Assembly: GCA_934597125.1 (NCBI GenBank)
Contig: CAKTQM010000048.1
Location: 1 to 11,654 of the forward strand
Direction: 5' to 3'
DNA from: an uncultured Oscillospiraceae bacterium
GTDB taxonomy: Bacteria; Bacillota; Clostridia; Oscillospirales; Oscillospiraceae
Length of the DNA stretch: 11,654 nt
In this document: in pieces, positions 1 to 5,227 of the stretch
Numbering within the stretch: position 1 is the first letter of the stretch
How the letters are laid out: each line of letters begins with the position of its first letter
Translations under genes and position numbers: made by a program
Notes under the pieces: model-generated
What the model was told of the DNA's origin: nothing
The model's database searches: none
The model's input: only the letters and a program-made list of their open reading frames with translations

Positions 1-290
1 ATGGCGGCCACGTTGCCGGCGATGACGGCAAAGAAGCTGTTCAGACCCATGCCGGGGGCCATGACAAAGGGCTTGTTAGCCAGAAAGGCCATGCACACGG
101 TGCCGATGGCGCTGGCAATGCAGGTTGCCAGAAACACGCCGTTCCAGAGAGGGGTGCCGACGGCGAAGTTTGTCAGCAGATTGGGGTTCAGGGCGATGAT
201 ATACGCCATAGTCATGAAGGTGGTCAGGCCCGCCAGGATCTCCGTCTTGACGGTGGTGCCGTTTTCCTTCAGGTGGAAGATGCGCTCCAT
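1..290 (-). CDS. NCS2/AzgA-type purine permease, N-terminal part (partial)
   Basis: This is the first 96 codons of a membrane transporter whose 3' part lies beyond the left edge. The translation begins MERIFHLKENGTTVKTEILA. Residues 17-36 contain the pattern EILAGLTTFMTMAYII followed by NP, and residues 78-87 read MAPGMGLNSF. Both are hallmarks of the AzgA/PbuG/AdeP branch of NCS2 permeases, which import adenine, guanine or hypoxanthine by proton symport across the cytoplasmic membrane. Two hydrophobic segments are visible, at about 18-36 and 51-70. The ATG at 290 is chosen because AAAGGAG lies about 10 bases upstream (minus strand, 303-310) and a promoter lies behind it. Family assignment is strong. 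The exact purine cannot be told from this fragment, and a uracil/xanthine-type NCS2 member is less likely because of the APGMGLN motif. Confidence 0.9.
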   Translation of the reverse strand, partial: MERIFHLKENGTTVKTEILAGLTTFMTMAYIIALNPNLLTNFAVGTPLWNGVFLATCIASAIGTVCMAFLANKPFVMAPGMGLNSFFAVIAGNVAA

Positions 291-292
291 TG

Positions 293-313
293 TGATAAGT
301 CTCTCCTTTATCA
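293..313 (-). promoter_or_regulatory. Short hairpin presenting the permease ribosome site
   Basis: On the minus strand TGATAA (313-308) and TTATCA (298-293) form a perfect 6-bp inverted repeat. The nine-base loop is AGGAGAGAC, so the Shine-Dalgarno sequence of the permease is displayed in the loop just before the start codon at 290. The stem is AT-rich and may be only marginally stable. Whether it affects translation is unknown. Confidence 0.4.
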
Positions 314-353
314 GTTTTGTCGATATGTGGGTATTGCTGTGGTATATAACAAT

Positions 354-382
354 ATCTTAACGCACCTCTTAACGTTTTACAA
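354..382 (-). promoter_or_regulatory. Promoter of the purine permease
   Basis: On the minus strand the -35 element TTGTAA (382-377) and the -10 element TAAGAT (359-354) are separated by exactly 17 bases. Each matches 4 of 6 consensus positions of the housekeeping sigma factor. The predicted start is near 347, giving a leader of about 57 bases before the permease ATG. That is too short for a purine riboswitch with expression platform, and none is visible. Confidence 0.65.
355..374 (-). repeat. Direct repeat CGTTAAGA x2 inside the permease promoter
   Basis: Two exact copies of CGTTAAGA (minus strand, 374-367 and 362-355) are spaced 12 bases start to start. They fill most of the spacer and run into the -10 element of the permease promoter. 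A tandem repeat with near-helical period in this position is a plausible operator, but the regulator is unknown and the short length leaves room for chance. Confidence 0.5.
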
Positions 383-426
383 GACTTTTTGTCAGGTTGG
401 CTAATTATTTTTTTAGATAGCAGGGT

Positions 427-615
427 TCAGCGAAACGAAAAAGGCACGGACAGGGGATCGTCGATCCACTTCCGTGCCTTTTGGCGGTTATACGCTTTGG
501 GATTCCTGCTTTTGCGGGTGACGGGGTTCAGCGGGCCCCAGGTGCCCCGCAGCATGGCGTTACGCCTGCGCTTCTCCTTTTTAGAGAGCTTTTCATAGGG
601 AATGAACTTTTCCAT
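427..615 (-). CDS. Small basic protein with terminator inside its 3' coding end (possible ribosome-rescue factor)
   Basis: This is a 62-residue protein of unrecognised family. It is strongly basic, with 18 Lys/Arg against 5 Asp/Glu. A lysine/arginine-rich stretch lies at 12-18, followed by GTWGPLNPVTRK (24-35) and NPKAYNR (38-44). The tail IDDPLSVPFSFR is different in character. It has no signal peptide or membrane segment. The ATG at 615 is chosen because AAAGGAGT lies 8 bases upstream and a -35/-10 pair lies just behind that. The longer in-frame start at 744 would begin upstream of the promoter. The last 18 codons (from Gln45) encode a 12-bp hairpin followed by a T-run, and the TGA at 427-429 lies beyond the expected transcript end. 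ArfA and BrfA ribosome-rescue factors have this architecture and a basic core, but I see no clear sequence homology to either, so that role is inference. A generic small ribosome- or RNA-binding protein is the alternative. Confidence 0.75.
   Translation of the reverse strand: MEKFIPYEKLSKKEKRRRNAMLRGTWGPLNPVTRKSRNPKAYNRQKARKWIDDPLSVPFSFR
439..482 (-). terminator. Intrinsic terminator embedded in the small gene
   Basis: On the minus strand AAAAGGCACGGA (482-471) pairs perfectly with TCCGTGCCTTTT (450-439). A second helix GGATC/GATCC (467-463 with 459-455) with a three-base loop is nested inside. The arm runs into TTTTTCGTTT (442-433). The core GC stem ends at 443, so release is expected about 7-8 bases on, near 436-434. 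That is inside codons 60-61 and before the stop codon. Flanking A's on the other side make it potentially bidirectional, but nothing is seen to be transcribed into it from the plus strand. Confidence 0.85.
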
Positions 616-622
616 ATCCGAT

Positions 623-630
623 ACTCCTTT
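623..630 (-). promoter_or_regulatory. Ribosome binding site that fixes the small gene's start
   Basis: AAAGGAGT on the minus strand is followed by 8 bases and then ATG at 615-613. The match and spacing are near ideal. Together with the promoter at 646-674 it places the start at 615 and not at the in-frame ATG at 744. Confidence 0.8.
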
Positions 631-645
631 CTTGCATTGTGGTGC

Positions 646-674
646 AGCATAGCAGAAAAAGGGCGCTGTGTCAA
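646..674 (-). promoter_or_regulatory. Promoter of the small basic protein gene
   Basis: On the minus strand a perfect TTGACA (674-669) is followed by 17 bases and TATGCT (651-646). TGC precedes the -10 element, giving an extended -10 form. The predicted start near 639 yields a leader of about 24 bases and, with the terminator at 439-482, a transcript of only about 200 bases. It is divergent from the glnN promoter; the two -35 elements are about 64 bases apart. Confidence 0.8.
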
Positions 675-737
675 ATGACAAAATGGTACACATTTTTCCT
701 GTTTCGTAAGAATATCTGAAAAAGTGGGAAACGCGGA

Positions 738-766
738 TTGACAAACCGCTTTTTCGTGTTTATAAT
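738..766 (+). promoter_or_regulatory. Consensus housekeeping promoter of glnN
   Basis: TTGACA (738-743), a 17-base spacer and TATAAT (761-766) give a perfect match to the housekeeping sigma consensus. The expected start is near 773, about 80 bases ahead of the glnN ATG. Such a strong promoter suggests that control lies after initiation, in the leader hairpin that follows immediately. Confidence 0.9.
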
Positions 767-781
767 TACCCAATCAAAAGC

Positions 782-821
782 AAAGGCGTCATGGAGAGGC
801 TGTTCTCTCCGACGCTTTTTT
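782..821 (+). terminator. Leader hairpin/attenuator upstream of glnN
   Basis: GCGTC (786-790) pairs with GACGC (811-815) and GGAGAG (793-798) pairs with CTCTCC (805-810). There is a two-base bulge (791-792) and a six-base loop GCTGTT (799-804). A run of six T's (816-821) follows, and AAAG (782-785) can pair into it. This is a complete intrinsic terminator lying between the promoter and the ribosome site at 837-844, so it should stop transcription unless it is relieved. ANTAR-domain antiterminators act on hexaloop hairpins in nitrogen genes. Here loop position 4 is G as in that family, but position 1 is G and not A, and only one hairpin fits between the predicted start and the terminator. Confidence 0.75.
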
Positions 822-836
822 GCATTATAACCGGTG

Positions 837-844
837 AAAAGGAG
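837..844 (+). promoter_or_regulatory. Ribosome binding site that fixes the glnN start
   Basis: AAAAGGAG lies 9 bases before the ATG at 854. The in-frame ATG at 791 is inside the terminator hairpin and has only a poor AAAGG four bases away, so 854 is the start. Confidence 0.8.
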
Positions 845-853
845 TGGATCAGC

Positions 854-2950
854 ATGAGTACGGTTCCGGAATACTTTGGCAGCCTGGTGTTTGATGACCG
901 CCAGATGAAGGCGCGGCTTCCCTATGAGGTATATACTTCCCTGAAACAGACCATCGACCAGGGCGGCAGTCTGGACAACGAGGTTGCCAACGCTGTGGCC
1001 GACGCCATGAAGGATTGGGCCGTGGAGCACGGCGCCACCCACTATACCCACTGGTTCCAGCCCCTGACGGGCATCACCGCGGAAAAGCATGACAGCTTTA
1101 TCGCCCCGTCCCCTGACGGCGGCGTCATTATGGAGTTCTCCGGCAAGGAACTGATCCAGGGCGAGCCGGATGCCTCCAGCTTCCCCTCCGGCGGATTGCG
1201 CGCCACCTTTGAGGCCCGGGGCTATACGGCGTGGGATCCCACCTCCTACGCCTTTATTAAGGACAAAGCTCTGTGCATCCCCACCGCCTTCTGTTCCTAC
1301 GGCGGCGAGGCGCTGGACAAGAAAACGCCCCTGCTGCGCTCGATGCAGGCGCTGAACAAGCAGGCTATGCGGATCCTGGATCTCTTCGGCAACGAGGAGG
1401 TCAAGTGCGTCCGCACCTCTGTGGGGCCGGAGCAGGAATACTTTCTGGTGGATCGGAAGATGTTCGACCAGCGCATGGATCTGACCTTCTGCGGCCGTAC
1501 CCTTTTCGGCGCCATGCCCCCCAAGGGACAGGAGATGGACGACCACTATTTCGGCGCCATCAAGCCCCGCGTGGCGGCCTATATGGCCGATCTGAACGAG
1601 GAACTGTGGAAGCTGGGGGTATTGGCTAAGACCGAGCATAACGAGGTGGCCCCCGCCCAGCACGAGCTGGCCCCCATCTATACCACCACCAACGTGGCCT
1701 GTGACCACAACCAGCTGACTATGGAGATCATGCGCAAGGTGGCCGAGCGCCACGGCCTGGTGTGCCTGCTGCACGAAAAGCCCTTCGACGGCGTCAACGG
1801 CTCCGGCAAGCACAACAACTGGTCGATGGCCACCGATACCGGCGTGAATCTGCTGACCCCCGGCGACACGCCGGATCAGAACGCCCGCTTTTTACTGTTC
1901 CTGTGCGCCGTTATTCAGGCGGTGGACGACTATCAGGATCTGCTGCGCCTGTCCGTGGCTACGGCGGGTAACGACCACCGCCTGGGCGCCAACGAGGCGC
2001 CTCCCGCCGTGGTGTCCATCTTCCTGGGGGATGAGCTGACGGCCATTCTGGACGCCATTGAAAAGGACGAGCCCTACTCCGGCACCGAAAAGCGTGTCAT
2101 GAAGCTGGGCGTCCATGTGCTGCCCAGATTTCTGCGGGATACCACCGACCGCAACCGTACCTCGCCCTTTGCCTTTACCGGCAACAAGTTCGAGTTCCGG
2201 ATGCTGGGCTCCGCCAACTCCATCGCCTGCACCAACATTATGCTGAATGCCGCCGTGGCGGAGTCGCTGCGGCAGTACGCCGATGTGCTGGAGCGTGCCG
2301 ACGACTTCGAGGAGGCCCTTCACACCCTGATCCGCGACACCATTCGCGCTCACAAGCGCATCATCTTCAACGGCAACGGCTATGACGAGGCCTGGCTGAA
2401 GGAGGCCACGGAAGAGCGGGGCCTTTTGAACCTGCCCACCACCCCCGACGCCCTGCCTTATATCCTGAGGGAGAAGAATGTCCGCATGCTGACCTCTTTG
2501 AAGGTCATGTCGGAGGCGGAGATCCGCTCCCGCTGCGAGATCATGCTGGATAACTACCGCAAGACCGTCCATATCGAGGCGCGTACCATGGTGGATATGG
2601 CCCGCCGCCAGATCCTGCCCGCCGTGGAGGGCTATACCGTCACGCTGGCGGAGGGACTGACCGCCAAGAAGGCCGCCGTTCCCACCCTCAGCGGCCGCTA
2701 TGAGACCGGCCTGATCGAGACCCTTTCCGCCCTGACCGACCGGATCGCCGACGCCGCGTCTGAGCTGGAGACGGCGCTGGAGACCTATCACGGCATCACC
2801 GACGTGACCGAGAGCGCCAATTTCATCCGCGATGCCGTCCTGCCCGGGATGGCCGCCCTGCGCGCCCCCTGTGACGCCGCCGAAAAGTGCATTCCTGCCG
2901 CCTGTTGGCCCTTCCCCACCTATGGGGAGCTGATGTTCGGCGTGAAGTAA
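854..2950 (+). CDS. glnN: Glutamine synthetase, class III (GSIII)
   Basis: This cytoplasmic enzyme condenses glutamate and ammonia to glutamine using ATP and is the entry point of nitrogen assimilation. The 698-residue length is typical of the large class III enzymes, against about 450 for class [13 protein letters not shown] (62-73) is a GSIII signature. Catalytic-core motifs follow in order: [10 protein letters not shown] (191-200) with metal-binding glutamates, [11 protein letters not shown] (261-271), [11 protein letters not shown] (314-324), the ammonia/ATP-site segment [15 protein letters not shown] (371-385), and [18 protein letters not shown] (432-449). A helical GSIII C-terminal domain occupies the last 200 or so residues. 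All motifs look intact. The gene is monocistronic, with its own promoter, a leader hairpin and a terminator only 7 bases after the stop. Regulation by the leader is likely. Confidence 0.97.
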   Translation: MSTVPEYFGSLVFDDRQMKARLPYEVYTSLKQTIDQGGSLDNEVANAVADAMKDWAVEHGATHYTHWFQPLTGITAEKHDSFIAPSPDGGVIMEFSGKELIQGEPDASSFPSGGLRATFEARGYTAWDPTSYAFIKDKALCIPTAFCSYGGEALDKKTPLLRSMQALNKQAMRILDLFGNEEVKCVRTSVGPEQEYFLVDRKMFDQRMDLTFCGRTLFGAMPPKGQEMDDHYFGAIKPRVAAYMADLNEELWKLGVLAKTEHNEVAPAQHELAPIYTTTNVACDHNQLTMEIMRKVAERHGLVCLLHEKPFDGVNGSGKHNNWSMATDTGVNLLTPGDTPDQNARFLLFLCAVIQAVDDYQDLLRLSVATAGNDHRLGANEAPPAVVSIFLGDELTAILDAIEKDEPYSGTEKRVMKLGVHVLPRFLRDTTDRNRTSPFAFTGNKFEFRMLGSANSIACTNIMLNAAVAESLRQYADVLERADDFEEALHTLIRDTIRAHKRIIFNGNGYDEAWLKEATEERGLLNLPTTPDALPYILREKNVRMLTSLKVMSEAEIRSRCEIMLDNYRKTVHIEARTMVDMARRQILPAVEGYTVTLAEGLTAKKAAVPTLSGRYETGLIETLSALTDRIADAASELETALETYHGITDVTESANFIRDAVLPGMAALRAPCDAAEKCIPAACWPFPTYGELMFGVK

Positions 2951-2957
2951 GGCATTC

Positions 2958-3000
2958 GCGCCCCTTGAAACGAGCTGTTTTAAGGGGCGCCTGCTCTTTT
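2958..3000 (+). terminator. Intrinsic terminator after glnN
   Basis: GCGCCCCTT (2958-2966) pairs perfectly with AAGGGGCGC (2982-2990). The stem continues inward through a G-T pair and AAAC/GTTT, leaving a five-base loop GAGCT (2972-2976), about 14 bp in all. CTGCTCTTTT follows, a somewhat interrupted T-run. It separates glnN from the murD group. Confidence 0.85.
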
Positions 3001-3023
3001 CCGCGGTTTTTTCCGTGTTTTGA

Positions 3024-3052
3024 TTGAATCCGCGGGGCAGGTGCGGTATAAT
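3024..3052 (+). promoter_or_regulatory. Promoter of the murD-yunB-ligA-GH13 group
   Basis: TTGAAT (3024-3029), a 17-base spacer and a perfect TATAAT (3047-3052). The predicted start near 3059 leaves a leader of about 27 bases with GGGAGG before the murD ATG. This promoter overlaps the in-frame upstream extension of murD that would start at 3020, which rules that longer start out. Confidence 0.8.
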
Positions 3053-3085
3053 AAAGCGATTTACGAAAATAGGGGAGGGTATCCC

Positions 3086-4471
3086 ATGACATTACAGGAA
3101 TACTTGAATTCGATCCGCCATAAGACTGTGGCGGTGGTGGGCATCGGCGTCAGCAATACGCCGCTGATCCGCCTGCTGCTGCAAGAGGGCGTCGCCGTGA
3201 CCGCCTGCGACAAGCGGACGCGGGAGCAGCTGGGCGAGCTGGCCGGCGAGCTGGAGTCGCTCGGCGCGCGGCTGCAGCTGGGGACGGAGTATCTGGAGGG
3301 ACTGGATCAGGATATCATTTTCCGCACACCGGGGCTGCGGCCCGATGTGCCCCAGCTGACGCGGGCCGTGGCCGGCGGCAGCGTGCTGACCTCGGAGATG
3401 GAGGTGTTTTTCCGGGTGTGTCCCTGTCCCATTATCGCCGTGACCGGCAGCGACGGCAAGACCACCACCACCACCATCATCGCGGAGCTGCTGAAAAAGG
3501 CGGGGCATACCGTCCACGTGGGCGGCAACATCGGCCATCCGCTGCTGTGTGAGGCGGGGCAGATGCGGCCCACCGATTACGCGGTGCTGGAGCTGTCCAG
3601 CTTTCAGCTGATGACTATGCAGTGCAGCCCCCATATCGCCGTGGTGACGAATCTGGCTCCCAACCATCTGGATGTACACAGGGACATGGCGGAGTATGTG
3701 GCCGCCAAGGAGAATATCTTCCGCCACCAGCAGGCGGGGGATCGGGCGATCTTCAATTTTGACAACGACATCACCCGCGCCCAGGGGGAGAGTATTCCGC
3801 AGCGGGCGGTGTATTTCAGCCGCCGGAGCGAACCGGAAAAGGGCGTGTTCCTGCGGGGGGAGGAGATCGTCTGCCGTGACGGGGCGGGGGAACGTACCGT
3901 CATGACCGCCGGAGATATCAAGCTGCCGGGCGTCCACAATGTGGAGAACTATATGGCGGCCATCGCCGCGGTGGACGGTCTGGTGCCCGACGAGACCATT
4001 CGGGACTTTGCCCGTGAGTTTGGCGGCGTGGAGCACCGGATCGAGCTGGTGCGCACCTATCGGGGCGTGCGGTACTATAATGACTCCATTGCCTCCAGCC
4101 CCAGCCGTACCACGGCGGGACTGCGCTCCTTCAAGGAGAAGGTGATTTTGATTGCCGGCGGCTATGATAAGCATATTCCCTTTGACGCGCTGGGGGAGGA
4201 GATCGTGGAGCACGTAAAGCTGCTGGTGCTGTGCGGCGCTACCGCCGGCAAGATCCGCGCCGCTGTGGAGAATGCGGCGGACTACCGTGCCGGCCATCCG
4301 GAGATCCTGGAGGTCACGCCCTTCCAAAAGGCGGTGGAGACCGCCCGGGATCGGGCGGAGAGCGGCGACGTGGTGACGCTGTCGCCCGCCTGCGCGGCCT
4401 TTGACCAGTTCAAGAACTTTGCCGAGCGGGGCAAGACATTTAAGTCCATTGTCAACAGCTGGCAGGAATAG
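3086..4471 (+). CDS. murD: UDP-N-acetylmuramoyl-L-alanine--D-glutamate ligase
   Basis: MurD adds D-glutamate to UDP-MurNAc-L-Ala in the cytoplasm using ATP, an essential step of peptidoglycan precursor synthesis. The 461 residues match the family's usual length. An N-terminal Rossmann-like segment VAVVGIGVSN is at 15-24. The ATP loop GSDGKTTTTT is at 121-130. The central ligase motifs are LELSSFQL (168-175), NHLDVH (193-198) and GVHNVENYMAAIAA (282-295). The C-terminal domain has NDSIASSPSRT (332-342), GGYDK (358-362) and LSPACAAFDQFKNF (432-445). The classical NDSKAT motif reads NDSIAS here, so the usual Lys is Ile; I recall this as common in Clostridia. GGAGG sits 7 bases before the ATG. 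It is the first gene of a same-strand group and lies outside any visible dcw cell-wall cluster. Confidence 0.97.
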   Translation: MTLQEYLNSIRHKTVAVVGIGVSNTPLIRLLLQEGVAVTACDKRTREQLGELAGELESLGARLQLGTEYLEGLDQDIIFRTPGLRPDVPQLTRAVAGGSVLTSEMEVFFRVCPCPIIAVTGSDGKTTTTTIIAELLKKAGHTVHVGGNIGHPLLCEAGQMRPTDYAVLELSSFQLMTMQCSPHIAVVTNLAPNHLDVHRDMAEYVAAKENIFRHQQAGDRAIFNFDNDITRAQGESIPQRAVYFSRRSEPEKGVFLRGEEIVCRDGAGERTVMTAGDIKLPGVHNVENYMAAIAAVDGLVPDETIRDFAREFGGVEHRIELVRTYRGVRYYNDSIASSPSRTTAGLRSFKEKVILIAGGYDKHIPFDALGEEIVEHVKLLVLCGATAGKIRAAVENAADYRAGHPEILEVTPFQKAVETARDRAESGDVVTLSPACAAFDQFKNFAERGKTFKSIVNSWQE

Positions 4472-4495
4472 GGATAAGCCGCGGCGGCATACCCT
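4466..4495 (+). promoter_or_regulatory. Candidate sigma-E-like promoter before yunB
   Basis: GAATA (4466-4470) and CATACCCT (4488-4495) resemble the -35 and -10 elements of the mother-cell sporulation factor sigma-E (roughly KMATAWT, N14, CATACAMT). The -10 matches 7 of 8 positions. The -35 loses its last two positions and the spacer is about one base long. Initiation would be near 4502, leaving a very short leader that begins at the ribosome site. In Bacillus subtilis yunB is known as a sigma-E gene, which is the main reason to look here. Confidence 0.3.
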
Positions 4496-4518
4496 TCCCG
4501 TAAGGGGAGGTGTGTGCC

Positions 4519-5214
4519 ATGGAGGGCTTGCGCTATCTGCGCCTGACCGCCCGCCAGCGGGTGGGCGTCTGGCTGACGCTGCTGACGCTGGCGCTGCTGG
4601 CGGCGGCGGTGTCGCTTTTGTGGCATCTGAAGCCGGTGATGACCAGTATGGCTACCGCAAGGGTGTCCAATATGGTGAACCGCATCGTATCCGCCGCCGT
4701 CAACGAGGCGGTGGAGAACGGCCAGATCGACTACGGCAATTTTGTCATCTTCGACAAGGACGATACCGGCCATATCACCGCCCTGCGCAGCAATGTGGCC
4801 GAGGTGAACCGTATGCAGGGCCAGATCGCCGATGAGATATTGCACCGGCTGTCGGAGATCTCCACCAGTGAGCTGGAGATCCCGCTGGGCACGCTGACCG
4901 GCTCGGCGCTGCTGGCGGGGCGGGGGCCCAGCCTTTTTGTGCGGATGCAGGCGGTGGGCAGCGCCAGCGCCACGTTTCGCAATCAGTTTACATCCGCCGG
5001 TATCAACCAGACCCGCCACCAGATCTTTTTGGATGTGGATGTGTATATGAGCATCCTGCTGCCGGGGATGAAGACATCCACCAAGGTGTCCAACGAGATC
5101 GCCGTGGCGGAAACAGTGATCGTGGGCGGCGTGCCGGACACCTATACCTATTTCAGCACCATGCCCGACGAGATCGCGCAGTATGCCGAGGACTATATCA
5201 TGAACAACGGATAA
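4519..5214 (+). CDS. yunB: Sporulation protein YunB-like
   Basis: This 231-residue protein matches the YunB sporulation family, expressed in the mother cell in Bacillus and needed for normal spores; its biochemical role is not known. A basic N-terminus (residues 1-14) is followed by one membrane helix at about 15-36, giving a single-pass protein with most of its mass outside the cytoplasm. Recognisable segments are the helix with VNRIVSAAVNEAV (53-65), IPLGTLTGSALLAGRGP (121-137), GINQTRHQIFLDV (161-173) and VSNEIAVAETVIVGGVPDTY (190-209). The ATG at 4519 is preferred over the in-frame GTG at 4510 because GGAGG (4506-4510) overlaps the latter and lies 8 bases from the ATG. A weak CCCTT/AAGGG hairpin (4492-4506) touches that site. 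It lies 47 bases after murD and 13 before ligA. Its presence marks the organism as a spore former or a recent descendant of one. Confidence 0.88.
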   Translation: MEGLRYLRLTARQRVGVWLTLLTLALLAAAVSLLWHLKPVMTSMATARVSNMVNRIVSAAVNEAVENGQIDYGNFVIFDKDDTGHITALRSNVAEVNRMQGQIADEILHRLSEISTSELEIPLGTLTGSALLAGRGPSLFVRMQAVGSASATFRNQFTSAGINQTRHQIFLDVDVYMSILLPGMKTSTKVSNEIAVAETVIVGGVPDTYTYFSTMPDEIAQYAEDYIMNNG

Positions 5215-5227
5215 ATGAGGATGCACT

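Noticed and set aside
291..350. Purine riboswitch ahead of the permease
   Set aside because: The predicted leader is only about 57 bases and lacks the three-way junction pattern.
1..360. 119-codon plus-strand open frame at the left edge
   Set aside because: It is antisense to the NCS2 permease, whose minus-strand translation carries clear family motifs.
427..744. 105-residue version of the small minus-strand protein starting at 744
   Set aside because: Its first 43 codons cover the promoter (646-674) and the ribosome site of the 62-residue form. No ribosome site or promoter supports the longer start.
791..853. In-frame N-terminal extension of glnN from the ATG at 791
   Set aside because: The ATG lies in the leader terminator hairpin with a poor ribosome site. 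The start at 854 has AAAAGGAG at good spacing and gives the usual protein length.
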